From the NCBI RefSeq assembly GCF_041261445.1, contig NZ_JBGCCU010000037.1:37542-101541 (forward strand): a DNA stretch of 64,000 bases, read 5' to 3'. Positions 44,366-54,381 of the stretch are shown piece after piece; the stretch's first letter is position 1, and the number at the start of each line of letters is the position of its first letter. The position numbers and the translations under genes were made by a program. Below the pieces are notes generated by a model. The model had not been told where the DNA came from. It ran no database searches and saw only the letters and a program-made list of their open reading frames with translations. The stretch is from Catenulispora sp. EB89 (GTDB taxonomy: Bacteria > Actinomycetota > Actinomycetes > Streptomycetales > Catenulisporaceae).

Positions 44366-46510
44366 CTATGGGCCCTTCTTCGGTAACTGTCGGATGATGG
44401 AACGCGGCGGTGCTGGAAATGTCAATGTCCCGTCCGCGAGACCGCCGGCGACGACGGCGCCCAGGTCGTCCAGCGCGGCGCGTTCGGCGTCCAGGGCGGC
44501 GCGGCGAGCGTCGAGGGTGGCCAGGATGGTGTCGAGTCTGGCGGTCTCATCCGGGGTCAGGAGGGGAATCTCCCATTCCTCCAGCCTGCGGGTGGCACGG
44601 ACCGCTCCCTCAGCTCGCCCCGGAGCCGTGCTGGCCCGCAGGATCTCGGCGAGCACGCGCGGGGTCAAGCTGCGGTCCCGATCGTCCGCGATCCGGAGTA
44701 CGCGAACCTGCGCCTCGACCAGCGATCCGCCGTCAGCGTCTAGCAGGACGCCGAACTTCGGCGTGGTCGTCACGATTACGTCGCCCGGGAGTGTGAGTCT
44801 TGCGCGGCTGTAGTGCTCGCCTACGGTAGCGGGTGTTACGCGGCGGGATCCTGGTCTGGCTGTGCCGGTGACCTCACCGGCTCCGATGACGGGGTGACTG
44901 CCGTCGGGGGTGTAGTGCTCAGGCTGGACGCGGAGGCCCGGAGGGGCGGGTAGGACTTTGATCAGTCCGATTTGTACCATTTCGGCCACGGTACGCCGAG
45001 GCCGGAGTTCCTTGTCGCGGACGATGACCCCGGTCTTGATCTTGGGTGGGCTTCCGGCTTCGGCGAAGCCGTCGAGAGCAAGTTCCAACTCGAAGATCCG
45101 GGTGGTTGCCCGCTGCGCGGCGCGGGCAACCGTGGCTTCGTCGGACAGCGGGCGGGGACGCAGCGTGGCCCCGATCGCGGTGACGACGGACAGCGGGGTG
45201 GGGCGGGCGAGGTGGAAGCTGTGCATCCGGTGGTCGAGTTCGATGCGCCGCCAGGTCGTGACCTCGGAAACCAGCGTCTCGACCACGTCGTCGGTCAGCG
45301 GGCGACCGGAAACCTCGGCGAGCAGCAGGCTTCTGCGGAGAGCCGGGTCGGTGTTCGCGGTCGGAGCCAGTACGACGATCGCCGTTTCGTAGCCGGGACG
45401 GAACGGCAGCGCACCGCCGGGGAGCGCGATCACGGCCTCGACCGCGCCACTGGCAAGCAGCTTCCGACGCAGCGGCTCCATCCGCCGGGTATGGGGCGTG
45501 CGGCGCAGCGAATCGATGAACACATCCGCAGAGGCCAGCACCACGGCGACCTGGCCGGGGTCCAACTCGGCCGCCAGCTCGGCGACGAACCCAACGACGG
45601 CCGCAGGATCGGCCTGTTCGGCGGGAACGAATGGCATCCGGCAGACGATGGAATCGGCGGTACCGACCGCCGCGCCGTGTGCGTTGACAGCGACGCCCGC
45701 CACGTCAGCCCGGACCGTCAACCTGCGGCGCAGGATCCGCACCGATCCGGCCGCCGGTTCCGTTGCGATGACGTAAGTCGAGGCGTCTTCCGGAAGCACG
45801 GCCATGACTGCGTTCAACAGATCGCCGACGCCGGCGACAGGATCGGCGACGGTCACGTCCCCTTTGGCATTCGCGCTCTCGACCGCTCCGCACAGCCTGG
45901 CCATGAGGCGCGCGACCGGCTCGGCGACGGCATCCTCTGACAGATCGGAGCGGCCCAAGCGGTTCCTCGCGGCCAGGATCCGCTCGATCGCTTGCCGGTG
46001 GGTCCACGCGGCCTCGACGAACTCGTCGACGATCGGCAGGAGCGGGGCCGCGGCTGACGGGAGCGCGGCGATCTCAGCGGCGAGCATCGCGTCACCGGGG
46101 TCGGCGTCGCGGGCGAGGCGTACGAGCGCTGCGCGGTGTGATTCCCACGCGTCATCGGGGGCTGCGAGCTGTTCGCCGGACTGGTAGCCCAAGGTGATGA
46201 GCGCGGTCGCAAGGTCGAGCGCGTCGAGTCCCGGCACGGTGTTGGCGACCTCCGTGATGCAGTGGGCCGCGAGCTCGGCTCGGGCCTCCTGCTCGTCCGT
46301 CCGGCCTGTTCCGACCAGCCAGTCGACCACCTGCTCGGCGTCGAACAGCGGAACTCCCGACGAAGTGACTGCGACCTGCTGGGGAAAGTCCTGGTGCCGA
46401 CGCCGCCAATTCGACACCACCGGGCGTTTGACCTGGGCGAACGTGGCGATGTCCGCCATAGTCCAGCGGATGCCGAGAGCGCCGACGGCAGCAGAACTAG
46501 TCACGCTCAT
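44366..46510 (-). CDS. Methylase-like/specificity fusion with degenerate catalytic motifs
   Basis: A 714-residue protein. The N-terminus is a helix-turn-helix (ATFAQVKRPVVSNWRRRH). A region laid out like an N6-adenine methylase follows, but the SAM motif reads ADPVAGVGDLL instead of DPxCGSGG and the NPPF/Y site reads CRMPFV, so methyl transfer is unlikely. From about residue 500 it looks like HsdS: LPGDVIVTTTPKFGVLLDAD, then a helix with LATLDARRAALDAERAALDD. GGAGCC precedes the ATG. It heads the hsdMSR operon and diverges from the S-less hsdMR pair, so it may be a regulator, decoy or specificity partner. Confidence 0.7.
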   Translation of the reverse strand: MSVTSSAAVGALGIRWTMADIATFAQVKRPVVSNWRRRHQDFPQQVAVTSSGVPLFDAEQVVDWLVGTGRTDEQEARAELAAHCITEVANTVPGLDALDLATALITLGYQSGEQLAAPDDAWESHRAALVRLARDADPGDAMLAAEIAALPSAAAPLLPIVDEFVEAAWTHRQAIERILAARNRLGRSDLSEDAVAEPVARLMARLCGAVESANAKGDVTVADPVAGVGDLLNAVMAVLPEDASTYVIATEPAAGSVRILRRRLTVRADVAGVAVNAHGAAVGTADSIVCRMPFVPAEQADPAAVVGFVAELAAELDPGQVAVVLASADVFIDSLRRTPHTRRMEPLRRKLLASGAVEAVIALPGGALPFRPGYETAIVVLAPTANTDPALRRSLLLAEVSGRPLTDDVVETLVSEVTTWRRIELDHRMHSFHLARPTPLSVVTAIGATLRPRPLSDEATVARAAQRATTRIFELELALDGFAEAGSPPKIKTGVIVRDKELRPRRTVAEMVQIGLIKVLPAPPGLRVQPEHYTPDGSHPVIGAGEVTGTARPGSRRVTPATVGEHYSRARLTLPGDVIVTTTPKFGVLLDADGGSLVEAQVRVLRIADDRDRSLTPRVLAEILRASTAPGRAEGAVRATRRLEEWEIPLLTPDETARLDTILATLDARRAALDAERAALDDLGAVVAGGLADGTLTFPAPPRSIIRQLPKKGP

Positions 46511-46892
46511 GGCCCCGGCTCCTCTCCTCCGCGTCGACAGCGACCCTCCGACTGTACGAGAGGCCTAGATGAATTGCACATCACCACCTGGTAACCCCAG
46601 TTACCGACGCATCTAACTCATACAGACTTGCGAACGCCCGCACCTCACGGAACTCTTGGTTCCGCCAGGCGCACGCGCACAGCGGGTCGCTCTCCGCACC
46701 AGGAGGCTGGCGGTGGCGACGCGCTACGTTGCTCGACCTCCACCGACACCCGCCACCGGGCAGCGATGGCGACCTGGCCGGATTCCCAGCAGGCTGGATG
46801 CAGAGCACGCCTGGTCCGACCGCTGCACAAGCGGGTGTCACCAGCACACCCGCGCAATGTACTATCTCAGAACTCTCACAAGGATGGATCGC
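46511..46892. promoter_or_regulatory. Divergent regulatory region with a 16-bp dyad
   Basis: The gap between the two divergent R-M operons. At 46590-46605 GGTAAC and GTTACC flank CCCA, a good candidate operator about 80 bp from the leftward gene start. The HTH at the N-terminus of the leftward product is a possible ligand. Beyond that the gap shows no supported gene. Confidence 0.5.
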
Positions 46893-48488
46893 GTGGCGAA
46901 GCGGAAGGCCGGCACCGCCGGCGGTTGGAGGATCCGCGGCGAGGAACTCTGGAAGAGCATCCAGGACCTGCTGCCCGGAGTCGATGTCGCGGCGTACAAG
47001 GCCCACCTTCTCGCGTTGATCTTCGTGCGTCAGGCGACCGAGGCGTTCGACGCTCGCCGAGAGCACCTCAAGGCGGAGTTCGCGCATCTGCCGAAGGAGT
47101 CGCAACGCCAGTACATACTGGACCAGCACGACCAGTACCGCGCGCATGGCGTGCATTGGGTGGACGAGCAGGCGCGATGGAACTGGCTGACCGAAGCCGC
47201 AGTACAGGACGACATCAGCCGACGTGTCGACGAGGCAATGGTGCAGCTCGAGAACGACAACGACGATCTGCAAGGGGTCCTTCCCAGCGGATTCGCCAAG
47301 CTCGCCGAGGCCAAGTCCGGCGCGCTAGCCGGCCTCATCACCCTCGTGGACGCCTTGGCGTCGGACAACGCGCCCGATCGGAAACCAGGGACGGAGAACG
47401 TACTGGTTCAGGCGTACGACTACCTCATCCCACGGTTCGCCGACAAAGAACACGATGTCAAGGGGATCTCTCCGACCCCGCCCTCGGTCGCCGCGCTCAT
47501 GACCGAGCTGATCGAACCGGGTAGTGGAAGTGTCTACGATCCCTGTTTCGGCACGGGGACGCTTCTGGCCTCCGCAGCAGTCTTCGCGCGTCGAAACGGT
47601 GGTGAAGTCGCCGTGTTTGGCCAGGAACTGCGTCCCGAAGCCTGGCGGGTCGGCCAGTTGAACCTCTCGATTCGCGGTGTCGAGATCCGCGCTGGCGAGA
47701 AGGCCGCCAGCACGTTCACCGAGGACCGCCACAAGAGCCTCACCGCGGACTTCGTTCTGGCGAACCCCGAGTTCAACCAGCCTGACTGGAACGGTGGGGG
47801 TCTTACAGACGACAACCGCTGGCAGTTCGGCGTGCCGAACGCCGGCAACGCCAACTTCGCCTGGATCCAGCACGCGATATCCAAGCTGGGGCCGCAGGGG
47901 GCGGCCTGCGTAATCATGCCTACCGGCTCGCTGTCCAACAACGACGGGACCAACGCAAAGATCCGGGAGAAGCTCGTGACGGGCGGGACTCTCGAGTGCG
48001 TCGTCACGCTTCCCGGCAACCTCTTCTATGGGGGCAACGGCGCCGGCGCTGGGATCGCCTCGTGCCTGTGGATATTCCGGAACGGCCGGAATACGGCCGG
48101 AACCAAGAACTCGGTGCTGTTCATCGACGCCAGGGACATCGCCGGTACGTCAGTCACCAGGAGTCGCAACGAACTCGGCTTCGCCGATCGGCAGCGCATC
48201 ACCGATGTCTACCACCGGTGGCGCGGTGGCACTGACGGCGGATACCAGGATCAGCCGGGCCGCTGCCGGGCAGCCTCCATCGCCGAGATCGAAGAACACG
48301 GATGGGTGCTTACCCCCGGGCGCTACGTGGAGCAGGCCGAGGTGATGGTGGATCCCGAATTCACCCGGCAGGAGATCAAGCGGCTCACCGAGAACCTCCG
48401 AGAAGCGTTCCGGGAATCCGACCGCCTCCAAACCTCCGTCCTCGAGCAGTTGGACCGATTGGAACCAGGAGACCCGCAGCAGCCATGA
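46893..48488 (+). CDS. hsdM: Second type I DNA methylase M subunit
   Basis: A 531-residue HsdM-type protein. The SAM motif is DPCFGTGTLL and the catalytic site is LANPEFNQ, with Glu where NPPF has the second Pro; the Asn and Phe needed for flipping-base contact remain. The C-terminal helix (LTENLREAFRESDRLQTSVL) is like that joining HsdS. The GTG at 46893 is chosen because AAGGATGG ends 5 nt upstream, while an ATG at 46884 overlaps that site. Its stop overlaps the next ATG by 4 nt. There is no S gene between M and R or after R. Confidence 0.82.
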   Translation: MAKRKAGTAGGWRIRGEELWKSIQDLLPGVDVAAYKAHLLALIFVRQATEAFDARREHLKAEFAHLPKESQRQYILDQHDQYRAHGVHWVDEQARWNWLTEAAVQDDISRRVDEAMVQLENDNDDLQGVLPSGFAKLAEAKSGALAGLITLVDALASDNAPDRKPGTENVLVQAYDYLIPRFADKEHDVKGISPTPPSVAALMTELIEPGSGSVYDPCFGTGTLLASAAVFARRNGGEVAVFGQELRPEAWRVGQLNLSIRGVEIRAGEKAASTFTEDRHKSLTADFVLANPEFNQPDWNGGGLTDDNRWQFGVPNAGNANFAWIQHAISKLGPQGAACVIMPTGSLSNNDGTNAKIREKLVTGGTLECVVTLPGNLFYGGNGAGAGIASCLWIFRNGRNTAGTKNSVLFIDARDIAGTSVTRSRNELGFADRQRITDVYHRWRGGTDGGYQDQPGRCRAASIAEIEEHGWVLTPGRYVEQAEVMVDPEFTRQEIKRLTENLREAFRESDRLQTSVLEQLDRLEPGDPQQP

Positions 48489-51400
48489 CCGAAGAAGAAC
48501 TCGAAGACACAGCAGCCGACTGGTTCGACGATCTCGGCTGGACGGTGCTCCAACGCTCGGAGGCCGCAGCAGAGCGCAGCGGTGACGGCGACGTCCTTCT
48601 CCAAAGCCGGCTTCGCGCCGCCGTCGCGAAGCTCAACCCGGCCGCGCCCCCCGGCGCAGCCGACGCCGTGATCGCCGCATTGACCCGCAGCCGGACACAG
48701 AGCCTGGTCGACGAGAACCGTTGGCTGCATGACGCGCTGGTACATGGCCTGGTCGTCGACGTCTCCAACCCTCGGACCGGCGAGATGGAGCCGCACACCG
48801 TCCTGCTGGCCGATTTCGAGGATCCGGACGACAACGACTTCGTGGTGGTGCGCCAGCTCGTCGTCGCCGAGTCGACCGATCCGAGCTTGACCCGCAGGCC
48901 GGATCTCACCGCCTACATCAACGGGATTCCCGTCGGAATCATCGAGCTCAAGAAGCCCGGACTCGCCGACGCCCGCCGCAAGGCTTGGAAACAGATCCAG
49001 ACGTATCGGGAGCGGATCCCGCAGCTCCTGAGGTTCGTCGATTTGTGTGTCGTGTCTGACGGTCATGACACGCTTATGGGCACCCAGTTCTCCGCTTTGA
49101 ACCGGTGGGCGCCGTGGAAGAGCATCACCGACGGCCGACCGGAGGAGGGGAAGCCGAGTCTGGAGGTGCTCGTCCGGGGTGTCTTCGCACCAGAGCGAAT
49201 CTGCTCGCTCCTGCGCGACTTCGTGGTCTTCCTCCACGGTCCCGACGGCATGGAAAAGCGCATCGCGCGCTACCACCAGTTCCATGCGGTCCGGGCCGCG
49301 CACCGCTCCGTGCGCGTCGCCGTCGCCGACCGTACCCGGCAAGGCGGAGTCGTCTGGCATACGCAGGGCTCGGGCAAGAGCATGGAGATCTTGTTCTGTG
49401 CCGGGTTGTTTCGGCGTGACCCCCGGTTGGCGAATCCCGCCGTGGTGGTCGTGACGGATCGTGTCGACCTGGAAACCCAGCTGTTCGAGGAGTACTTCGC
49501 CGCGTCGCGCGACCTGCTCCCGGAGGAGACCCGCCGCATCGAGAGCCGGGCCGATCTGCGCACCGCCCTCGCCGCAGCGATGGGCGGAACATACTGCACG
49601 ACGGTTCAAAAGTTCGCCACGACACCGCAAGAGCGCGATGCCGGTCGCGCGCACCCCGAGCTGAGCGACCGGTCCAACGTCATCGTCATCGTCGACGAGG
49701 CGCACCGGACGCAGTACGGGCTCCTGGACGGATTCGCCGCGAACCTGCGGTCCGCGTTGCCCAACGCGACGTTCCTCGCCTTCACCGGCACACCCGTGGC
49801 AGACGGTGATCGCGACACCCGCGCGGTGTTCGGACCGGATGTCGCTCAGTACGACATGCAGCAGGCCAGGTCCGACGGGGCCATCGTGCCGATCTACTAC
49901 GAGGCGCATCTGATCCCGCTGAACATGAACGGTGATCCCGCGGACATCGACGACCGATTCGATGAACTCACTGAAGGCGCCGACGAGGTATGGCGGCGGA
50001 ACATGGTTGTACGCCTCACCGATCTGGAACGGATAGTCACCTCGCCTCCCCGGGTCGAGGCGGTCGTGAAGAACATCGTCGAACACTGGACAGCCCGCTC
50101 TGCGGCACTGATCGGCAAAGGCATGATCGTGTGCTGGACCCGACAGCACTGTCTGGCCGTATACGAGGAGCTGATCCGTCAAAGGCCTGAATGGTTCCAG
50201 GACGGCGACGCAGACGACGATCAGCGCGGCATGGTCAAGGTCGTCATCAGCGGCGCCGCCTCTGATGGGCCCGAGATGAACCGCCATGTCCGCAGCGCGA
50301 AACAGCTCACAATGCTCAAAGCACGGATGGCCGATCCCAACGATCCGCTTGAGCTGGTCATCGTCTGTGACATGTGGCTGACCGGTTTCGATGCTCCGCC
50401 GTTGCACACCATGTACGTCGACCGGCGGCTCCGAGGGGTGAACCTGTTGCAGGCTATCGCCCGCGTCAACCGAACGTTCCGCGACAAACCAGGCGGCCTG
50501 ATCGTCGACCATGTCGGTATCGGCCCCGCGCTCGAAAACGCGATCCGCGAACACACGCAAGGAGAGCGGGGCAGCGTCAAGACCGACACGGCAGCCCAGG
50601 AGACAGCACTCTCCGAGCTTCACGACGATCTTTTGGCCATGCTCCACGGCTGCCCCTGGCAGGATCACTTGGCCTCCGGCGCGCCCGGCGCCCGGCTGGG
50701 CGCCGTCGCCGAGACCGTCGACTTCATCCTCAGCGGCGGGGCCGGCCAGGAGAACCGCACCGATTTCCGGTCACGGTTCCGGTCCAAGGTCCGCGATGCT
50801 CGCAAGGCGTTCAGCGCGGTCCCGGTAAGTGACACCGCCGCGCGGCTGCGAGACGATCTCGCGTTCTTCAACGACGTAGCGGAGCAGCTCACAGCCTTGG
50901 AACGGCGCGAAGCGGCTGTTCCGGAACCGGTCGAATCGGCTCTGAAGCAGATGGTGGACCGGGCCGTGCATCCGTTGGATCCCATTGACCTCTATCGCGC
51001 GGCGGGCCTAGACCGGCTCGACATCAGTGCCATCACAGAGCATTTCGCGAACGCCGTCGCGAACTCGCCGTATCCAGCTCTAGGCGCTGAGGTTGGTGCA
51101 GCCGACCTGGCCCGTGCGATCAGCCGCATGGCGCGGATCCAGCCCGCGCGAGCGGTCAAGTTCTCCGACAAGCTACAGGACGCCCTCGAACGCTACGCGA
51201 ACCGTCTCATCACGGCTGCACAGCACGCGCGAGTGCTCGTCGAGATCGCCGAAGCTCTGCGCGCCGAACAGAACAGAGGTCAGGAACTGGATCTCACCCC
51301 TGACCAGCTGATCGCCTATGACCTACTCGTCGGCTTCGCGTCGTCAGAGATTCCGCCGAAAGACACCGCCGATGTGGCGCGGAAGGTCATCGACGAAGTA

Positions 51401-51565
51401 CGAACGCTGGAGAACGACCTCCAGGGCGGCACGCCCCGCGCGGTTCTACGGTTCCGGTCGCGGATCGAGGTGCTCCTCATCACGATCGTCGACACAGCCC
51501 GGATGCCCGAAGCCGTGCAGGCGATCTGCGACCAGACCGAACGGGGCTTCGACCCGAACGCCTGA
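48485..51565 (+). CDS. hsdR: Second type I restriction enzyme R subunit
   Basis: A 1026-residue HsdR. Nuclease motif RPDLTAYINGIPVGIIELKK, Walker A VVWHTQGSGKSMEI, DEAH box VIVDEAHRTQYG, LAFTGTPV, and DMWLTGFDAPPLHTMYVD followed by QAIARVNR. It is coupled to the methylase by a 4-nt overlap and is clearly a different lineage from the R subunit at 38403-41609. Without an S subunit in its operon it needs a partner from elsewhere for DNA recognition. Confidence 0.9.
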   Translation: MTEEELEDTAADWFDDLGWTVLQRSEAAAERSGDGDVLLQSRLRAAVAKLNPAAPPGAADAVIAALTRSRTQSLVDENRWLHDALVHGLVVDVSNPRTGEMEPHTVLLADFEDPDDNDFVVVRQLVVAESTDPSLTRRPDLTAYINGIPVGIIELKKPGLADARRKAWKQIQTYRERIPQLLRFVDLCVVSDGHDTLMGTQFSALNRWAPWKSITDGRPEEGKPSLEVLVRGVFAPERICSLLRDFVVFLHGPDGMEKRIARYHQFHAVRAAHRSVRVAVADRTRQGGVVWHTQGSGKSMEILFCAGLFRRDPRLANPAVVVVTDRVDLETQLFEEYFAASRDLLPEETRRIESRADLRTALAAAMGGTYCTTVQKFATTPQERDAGRAHPELSDRSNVIVIVDEAHRTQYGLLDGFAANLRSALPNATFLAFTGTPVADGDRDTRAVFGPDVAQYDMQQARSDGAIVPIYYEAHLIPLNMNGDPADIDDRFDELTEGADEVWRRNMVVRLTDLERIVTSPPRVEAVVKNIVEHWTARSAALIGKGMIVCWTRQHCLAVYEELIRQRPEWFQDGDADDDQRGMVKVVISGAASDGPEMNRHVRSAKQLTMLKARMADPNDPLELVIVCDMWLTGFDAPPLHTMYVDRRLRGVNLLQAIARVNRTFRDKPGGLIVDHVGIGPALENAIREHTQGERGSVKTDTAAQETALSELHDDLLAMLHGCPWQDHLASGAPGARLGAVAETVDFILSGGAGQENRTDFRSRFRSKVRDARKAFSAVPVSDTAARLRDDLAFFNDVAEQLTALERREAAVPEPVESALKQMVDRAVHPLDPIDLYRAAGLDRLDISAITEHFANAVANSPYPALGAEVGAADLARAISRMARIQPARAVKFSDKLQDALERYANRLITAAQHARVLVEIAEALRAEQNRGQELDLTPDQLIAYDLLVGFASSEIPPKDTADVARKVIDEVRTLENDLQGGTPRAVLRFRSRIEVLLITIVDTARMPEAVQAICDQTERGFDPNA

Positions 51566-51581
51566 CCGTCCGACGACGCGC

Positions 51582-52949
51582 TCAGCCGTCTCCCAGACTC
51601 ACGGAGCGGCTGAGAGCGTGTCCCAGCTCCACCCGCAGCCGGTTCGACTCGGGAACCGGCAGGACACGCAGCGCTTCGGCAACCCAGGGCACCAGCCACA
51701 CGTTGCGAATGCCACCCCCCACGGGAAGACGGGTGAGCGTCCACTCTCGCGCCTTCGATGGCTCGACATCCGGGATCGCGAGCACAGCCAGCGGACTGCC
51801 GGTCGGATCGTCCGGCGGGGGAAGCGAACCCCGGACGAGATCGGCGGTGGACCATGCGATCTGCCTCCACACCTCCGCCTGCTCCGACGATGCCGTGAAG
51901 AAGTCGACCGCCTCCGCCTGAAGCTCCTTGTCCGCCAAGTTCTGATCGGCAGTACGCTCCAACTCCACAGCCACCTGCTCGGAAAGCTCGAGGCCGAACA
52001 CCTCGGAGACGTTGGACATGAAGGACTGGAGCGTCTCCATGCGGAACGCGACGCCGGCCCTGCGGATCATCTCGTCAACCAACTCCGGCCGTGCGGCCGT
52101 CGGCCTTCCCTGCCGGTCCAGCGTCCACCAGTCTTCCTTCACGTCAAGCGTCACCAACAGAACCGCGTACTGCGATCCCTCCGCTTCTCGGAGAATCTCC
52201 TCCCAGATCAGGTAATCGCCGGCGCGTAGCAGATCCGTCGGCTTCTTGCCGCCACCCTCAGCGTCCTTATACCCAGGCGGAATCGAGTTGGGGAAACGGT
52301 ACGTCACAGCCGTCGACACCAGGCGTGCAGTCTCTGTCCCAGAGAAGCCTGAACCGATACGGTCCCCGTACAGCCTCTCGAGCACGGAAAGCACCGGGTC
52401 GTCATCGTTGATCGCTTCCGGCCGGAGGTCATACGCCTCGGCGATCCGATCGATCTCGCCTATCAAGCCCTCCTTCCAGGACACGACATCATTCAGCTGA
52501 CCGAACGGGTCGTCCGGCAGCAAGGCGTGAGCCAGTTCGGCGTTGTCGCCAAACGAGTGCTTACGCACCAGGCTCTCCACTTCGTCGCGGACGGCCTTCA
52601 GCTGGCTCGCCGCCCCCTGGAAGGCATTATTGACTCGCTGCCGTGCTTCGCTGAAGGCTTTCCGTCGCCGCGCAACGCAGTCCTGCCGCGCCCTGAGAAA
52701 CTCCACGCCCACGTGGTCGGGAAGCCAGAGCCGGTCCGCAACGTGGGATAGCGCGCCGAGGATCTCTGTGCGGGACTGCGCCGTTACCTCGTATAGATTG
52801 AGTAACACGCTGGAGTCCAGCACGATGGTCCCGTTCGTGTAGTACTCGCGGACGTCGGAACCTTCGGGAGTGGTCGACAACCACGCGTGGAACCGATCAC
52901 GCAGGCCCAAACCACTCACACGGTCGCCAGGCTTGCTGGTCGCCCCCAC
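51582..52949 (-). CDS. PIN-like domain protein (PIN_8 type)
   Basis: A 455-residue protein. YYTNGTIVLDSSVLLNLYEV and LPDHVGVEFLRARQD match the PIN_8 family; acidic residues in the first strand, in GVEF, in GKKPTDLLRAGDYLIWEEI and in LLVTLDVKEDW form a PIN-type nuclease site. A helical C-terminal domain of about 150 residues is unassigned. The GTG at 52949 follows AGGAGGGCGAAG. It converges with the second hsdR (16-bp gap). Proteins of this type recur in defence islands and probably cleave RNA. Confidence 0.75.
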   Translation of the reverse strand: MGATSKPGDRVSGLGLRDRFHAWLSTTPEGSDVREYYTNGTIVLDSSVLLNLYEVTAQSRTEILGALSHVADRLWLPDHVGVEFLRARQDCVARRRKAFSEARQRVNNAFQGAASQLKAVRDEVESLVRKHSFGDNAELAHALLPDDPFGQLNDVVSWKEGLIGEIDRIAEAYDLRPEAINDDDPVLSVLERLYGDRIGSGFSGTETARLVSTAVTYRFPNSIPPGYKDAEGGGKKPTDLLRAGDYLIWEEILREAEGSQYAVLLVTLDVKEDWWTLDRQGRPTAARPELVDEMIRRAGVAFRMETLQSFMSNVSEVFGLELSEQVAVELERTADQNLADKELQAEAVDFFTASSEQAEVWRQIAWSTADLVRGSLPPPDDPTGSPLAVLAIPDVEPSKAREWTLTRLPVGGGIRNVWLVPWVAEALRVLPVPESNRLRVELGHALSRSVSLGDG

Positions 52950-53290
52950 CTTCGCCCTCCTGATTCAGCTCACCTGCAACGTCTATGCACGACCGCCTCG
53001 CTCGCTGATCAGGCTAGCGATTTCTTACTCTGAATCGGTTATAGTTCCCGCCTCTGACAAGATTTCCATACCACCTTGCGGAGGATGCGAGCTTGGTTAC
53101 GGACCAAGCCGCTTCCAACTCGACGAAGGACATAGGGCTCCGGTTCCGCAGCCGGACCCAGGCCCTACCGGAGGCCCGGTCCGCCGCGTAGACCCTGGCC
53201 AGGCAGAACAAGTGCAGCGCCGATTTCCGAGTTCCAGCGCTCACAAGCGCCATCCTGCACTCGTGGCGGGAGCAACGGGATGCCGGACAA
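52950..53290. other. Gap with short gene remnant
   Basis: AT-richer DNA carrying the PIN gene promoter. At 53093-53191 a TTG behind GGAGG opens a 32-codon frame (VTDQAASNSTKDIGLRFRSR) that ends abruptly; another frame downstream contains DFRVPALTSAILHSWREQRD. These look like pieces of a broken gene, not a complete one. Confidence 0.4.
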
Positions 53291-54374
53291 CTACGCCAGC
53301 TCCATGCGCGGCGCCTCGGCCTTCATGCGGAGGCCGATCAGGGCGGCGGCGCAGCCGGACTCGGTGAGCCGGCACTGGTAGCGCAACCGCCGGTCGTCGT
53401 CTCCACCGTCGGTGACGAAGCCGAGCGCCCGGCCGGGGTTGAGGAAGTCGTAGGCGTGGTGGCGGGCGTCGCCTGCGGCGACCGGCTGACCTCCGTCGAC
53501 GCGGTACCGGCGACGACCAGCGGGAGCACGGCACCGGCGATATCGTCGGCTTCGTCGGGATCGGCGAGCAGCCGGACGGCTGCGGCTTCGGCGAGTTCAC
53601 GGTCGAAGCGGACGCCGCCGAACCAGGAGACCACGGCCAGGTCGAACAGCTTGGCGGGGTCGGCCAGGGCGGCCTTGCCGTTCTTGGTCGGGGCGAGCTT
53701 GCGGCCCCGGCGGAAGACCAGCCGGTGTTTCTGCAGCAGGTCGCGGACATCGGAGAGGTGGAAGACGTCGACTTCGCTGCGCGGGGCCGCACCGAGCATC
53801 CGCCAGGACGGAAATCCACCGAGGCGGTGACGATGGAGCGTGGCAGGTAGCCAGCCTGGGTGAGCGTCACGCCGTCGCCGATCTGTTCCAGGAGTCAGAC
53901 CAGCGGCGCCGGCTCGCCATCGGGAACGCGGACCGGCTCGGTGAGCAGTGGCAGGACCGGCGCGTAGAGCTTCTCGCGGGCGGCGGTCGCGGTGCCGGAG
54001 CCGTGGCGGATCCAGTGCTCGCGCCCGCTCGGCCAGCACCGCCTCGCGCGGCGAGAGGCCGTCGAAGGCGGCGCTCGGGGCCGTCAGCCAGGTCTCGATG
54101 GCCCGGGTCTGCGTCTTCTCCCAGCCTGGCCGGCCGGGAATGAGGGCTCCGGCTTCGATCGCGGCCTCCAACGCGACAGACACGCCGAGCTGCGCGTCGG
54201 CTTCGACCGGCCCCATGAAAATGCTCCACGCCAACGCGGCGGTATCCGAAGCACGGACGCCGGATGCCCGGTCGGCCTCGCTGTAGGCGACCAGCCCGTC
54301 GTTGTCGGCGGCCGTCCAGGCGGTGAGGAACGCTTCTTCAACAGCAGCGTCACCAAGCCCGCGGCCTTCGTTCC
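53291..54374 (-). pseudogene. Decayed gene of unknown function with several frameshifts
   Basis: Protein-like sequence continues through at least four changes of frame and one in-frame TGA: DTAALAWSIFMGPVEADAQL and AIETWLTAPSAAFDGLSPRE in one frame, LYAPVLPLLTEPVRVPDGE and LTQAGYLPRSIV in another, RDLLQKHRLVFRRGRKLAP then WFGGVRFDRELAEAAAV in the next, and AYDFLNPGRALGFVTDGG to a stop at 53291. The LTQAGYL...RRGRKL segment resembles a winged-helix domain frequent in actinobacterial hypothetical proteins. The gene is dead. Confidence 0.6.
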
Positions 54375-54381
54375 GCGTGCG

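Noticed and set aside
53093..53191. 32-codon gene with good ribosome site
   Set aside because: It ends abruptly in a region full of broken frames and has no recognisable full domain; treated as a remnant.
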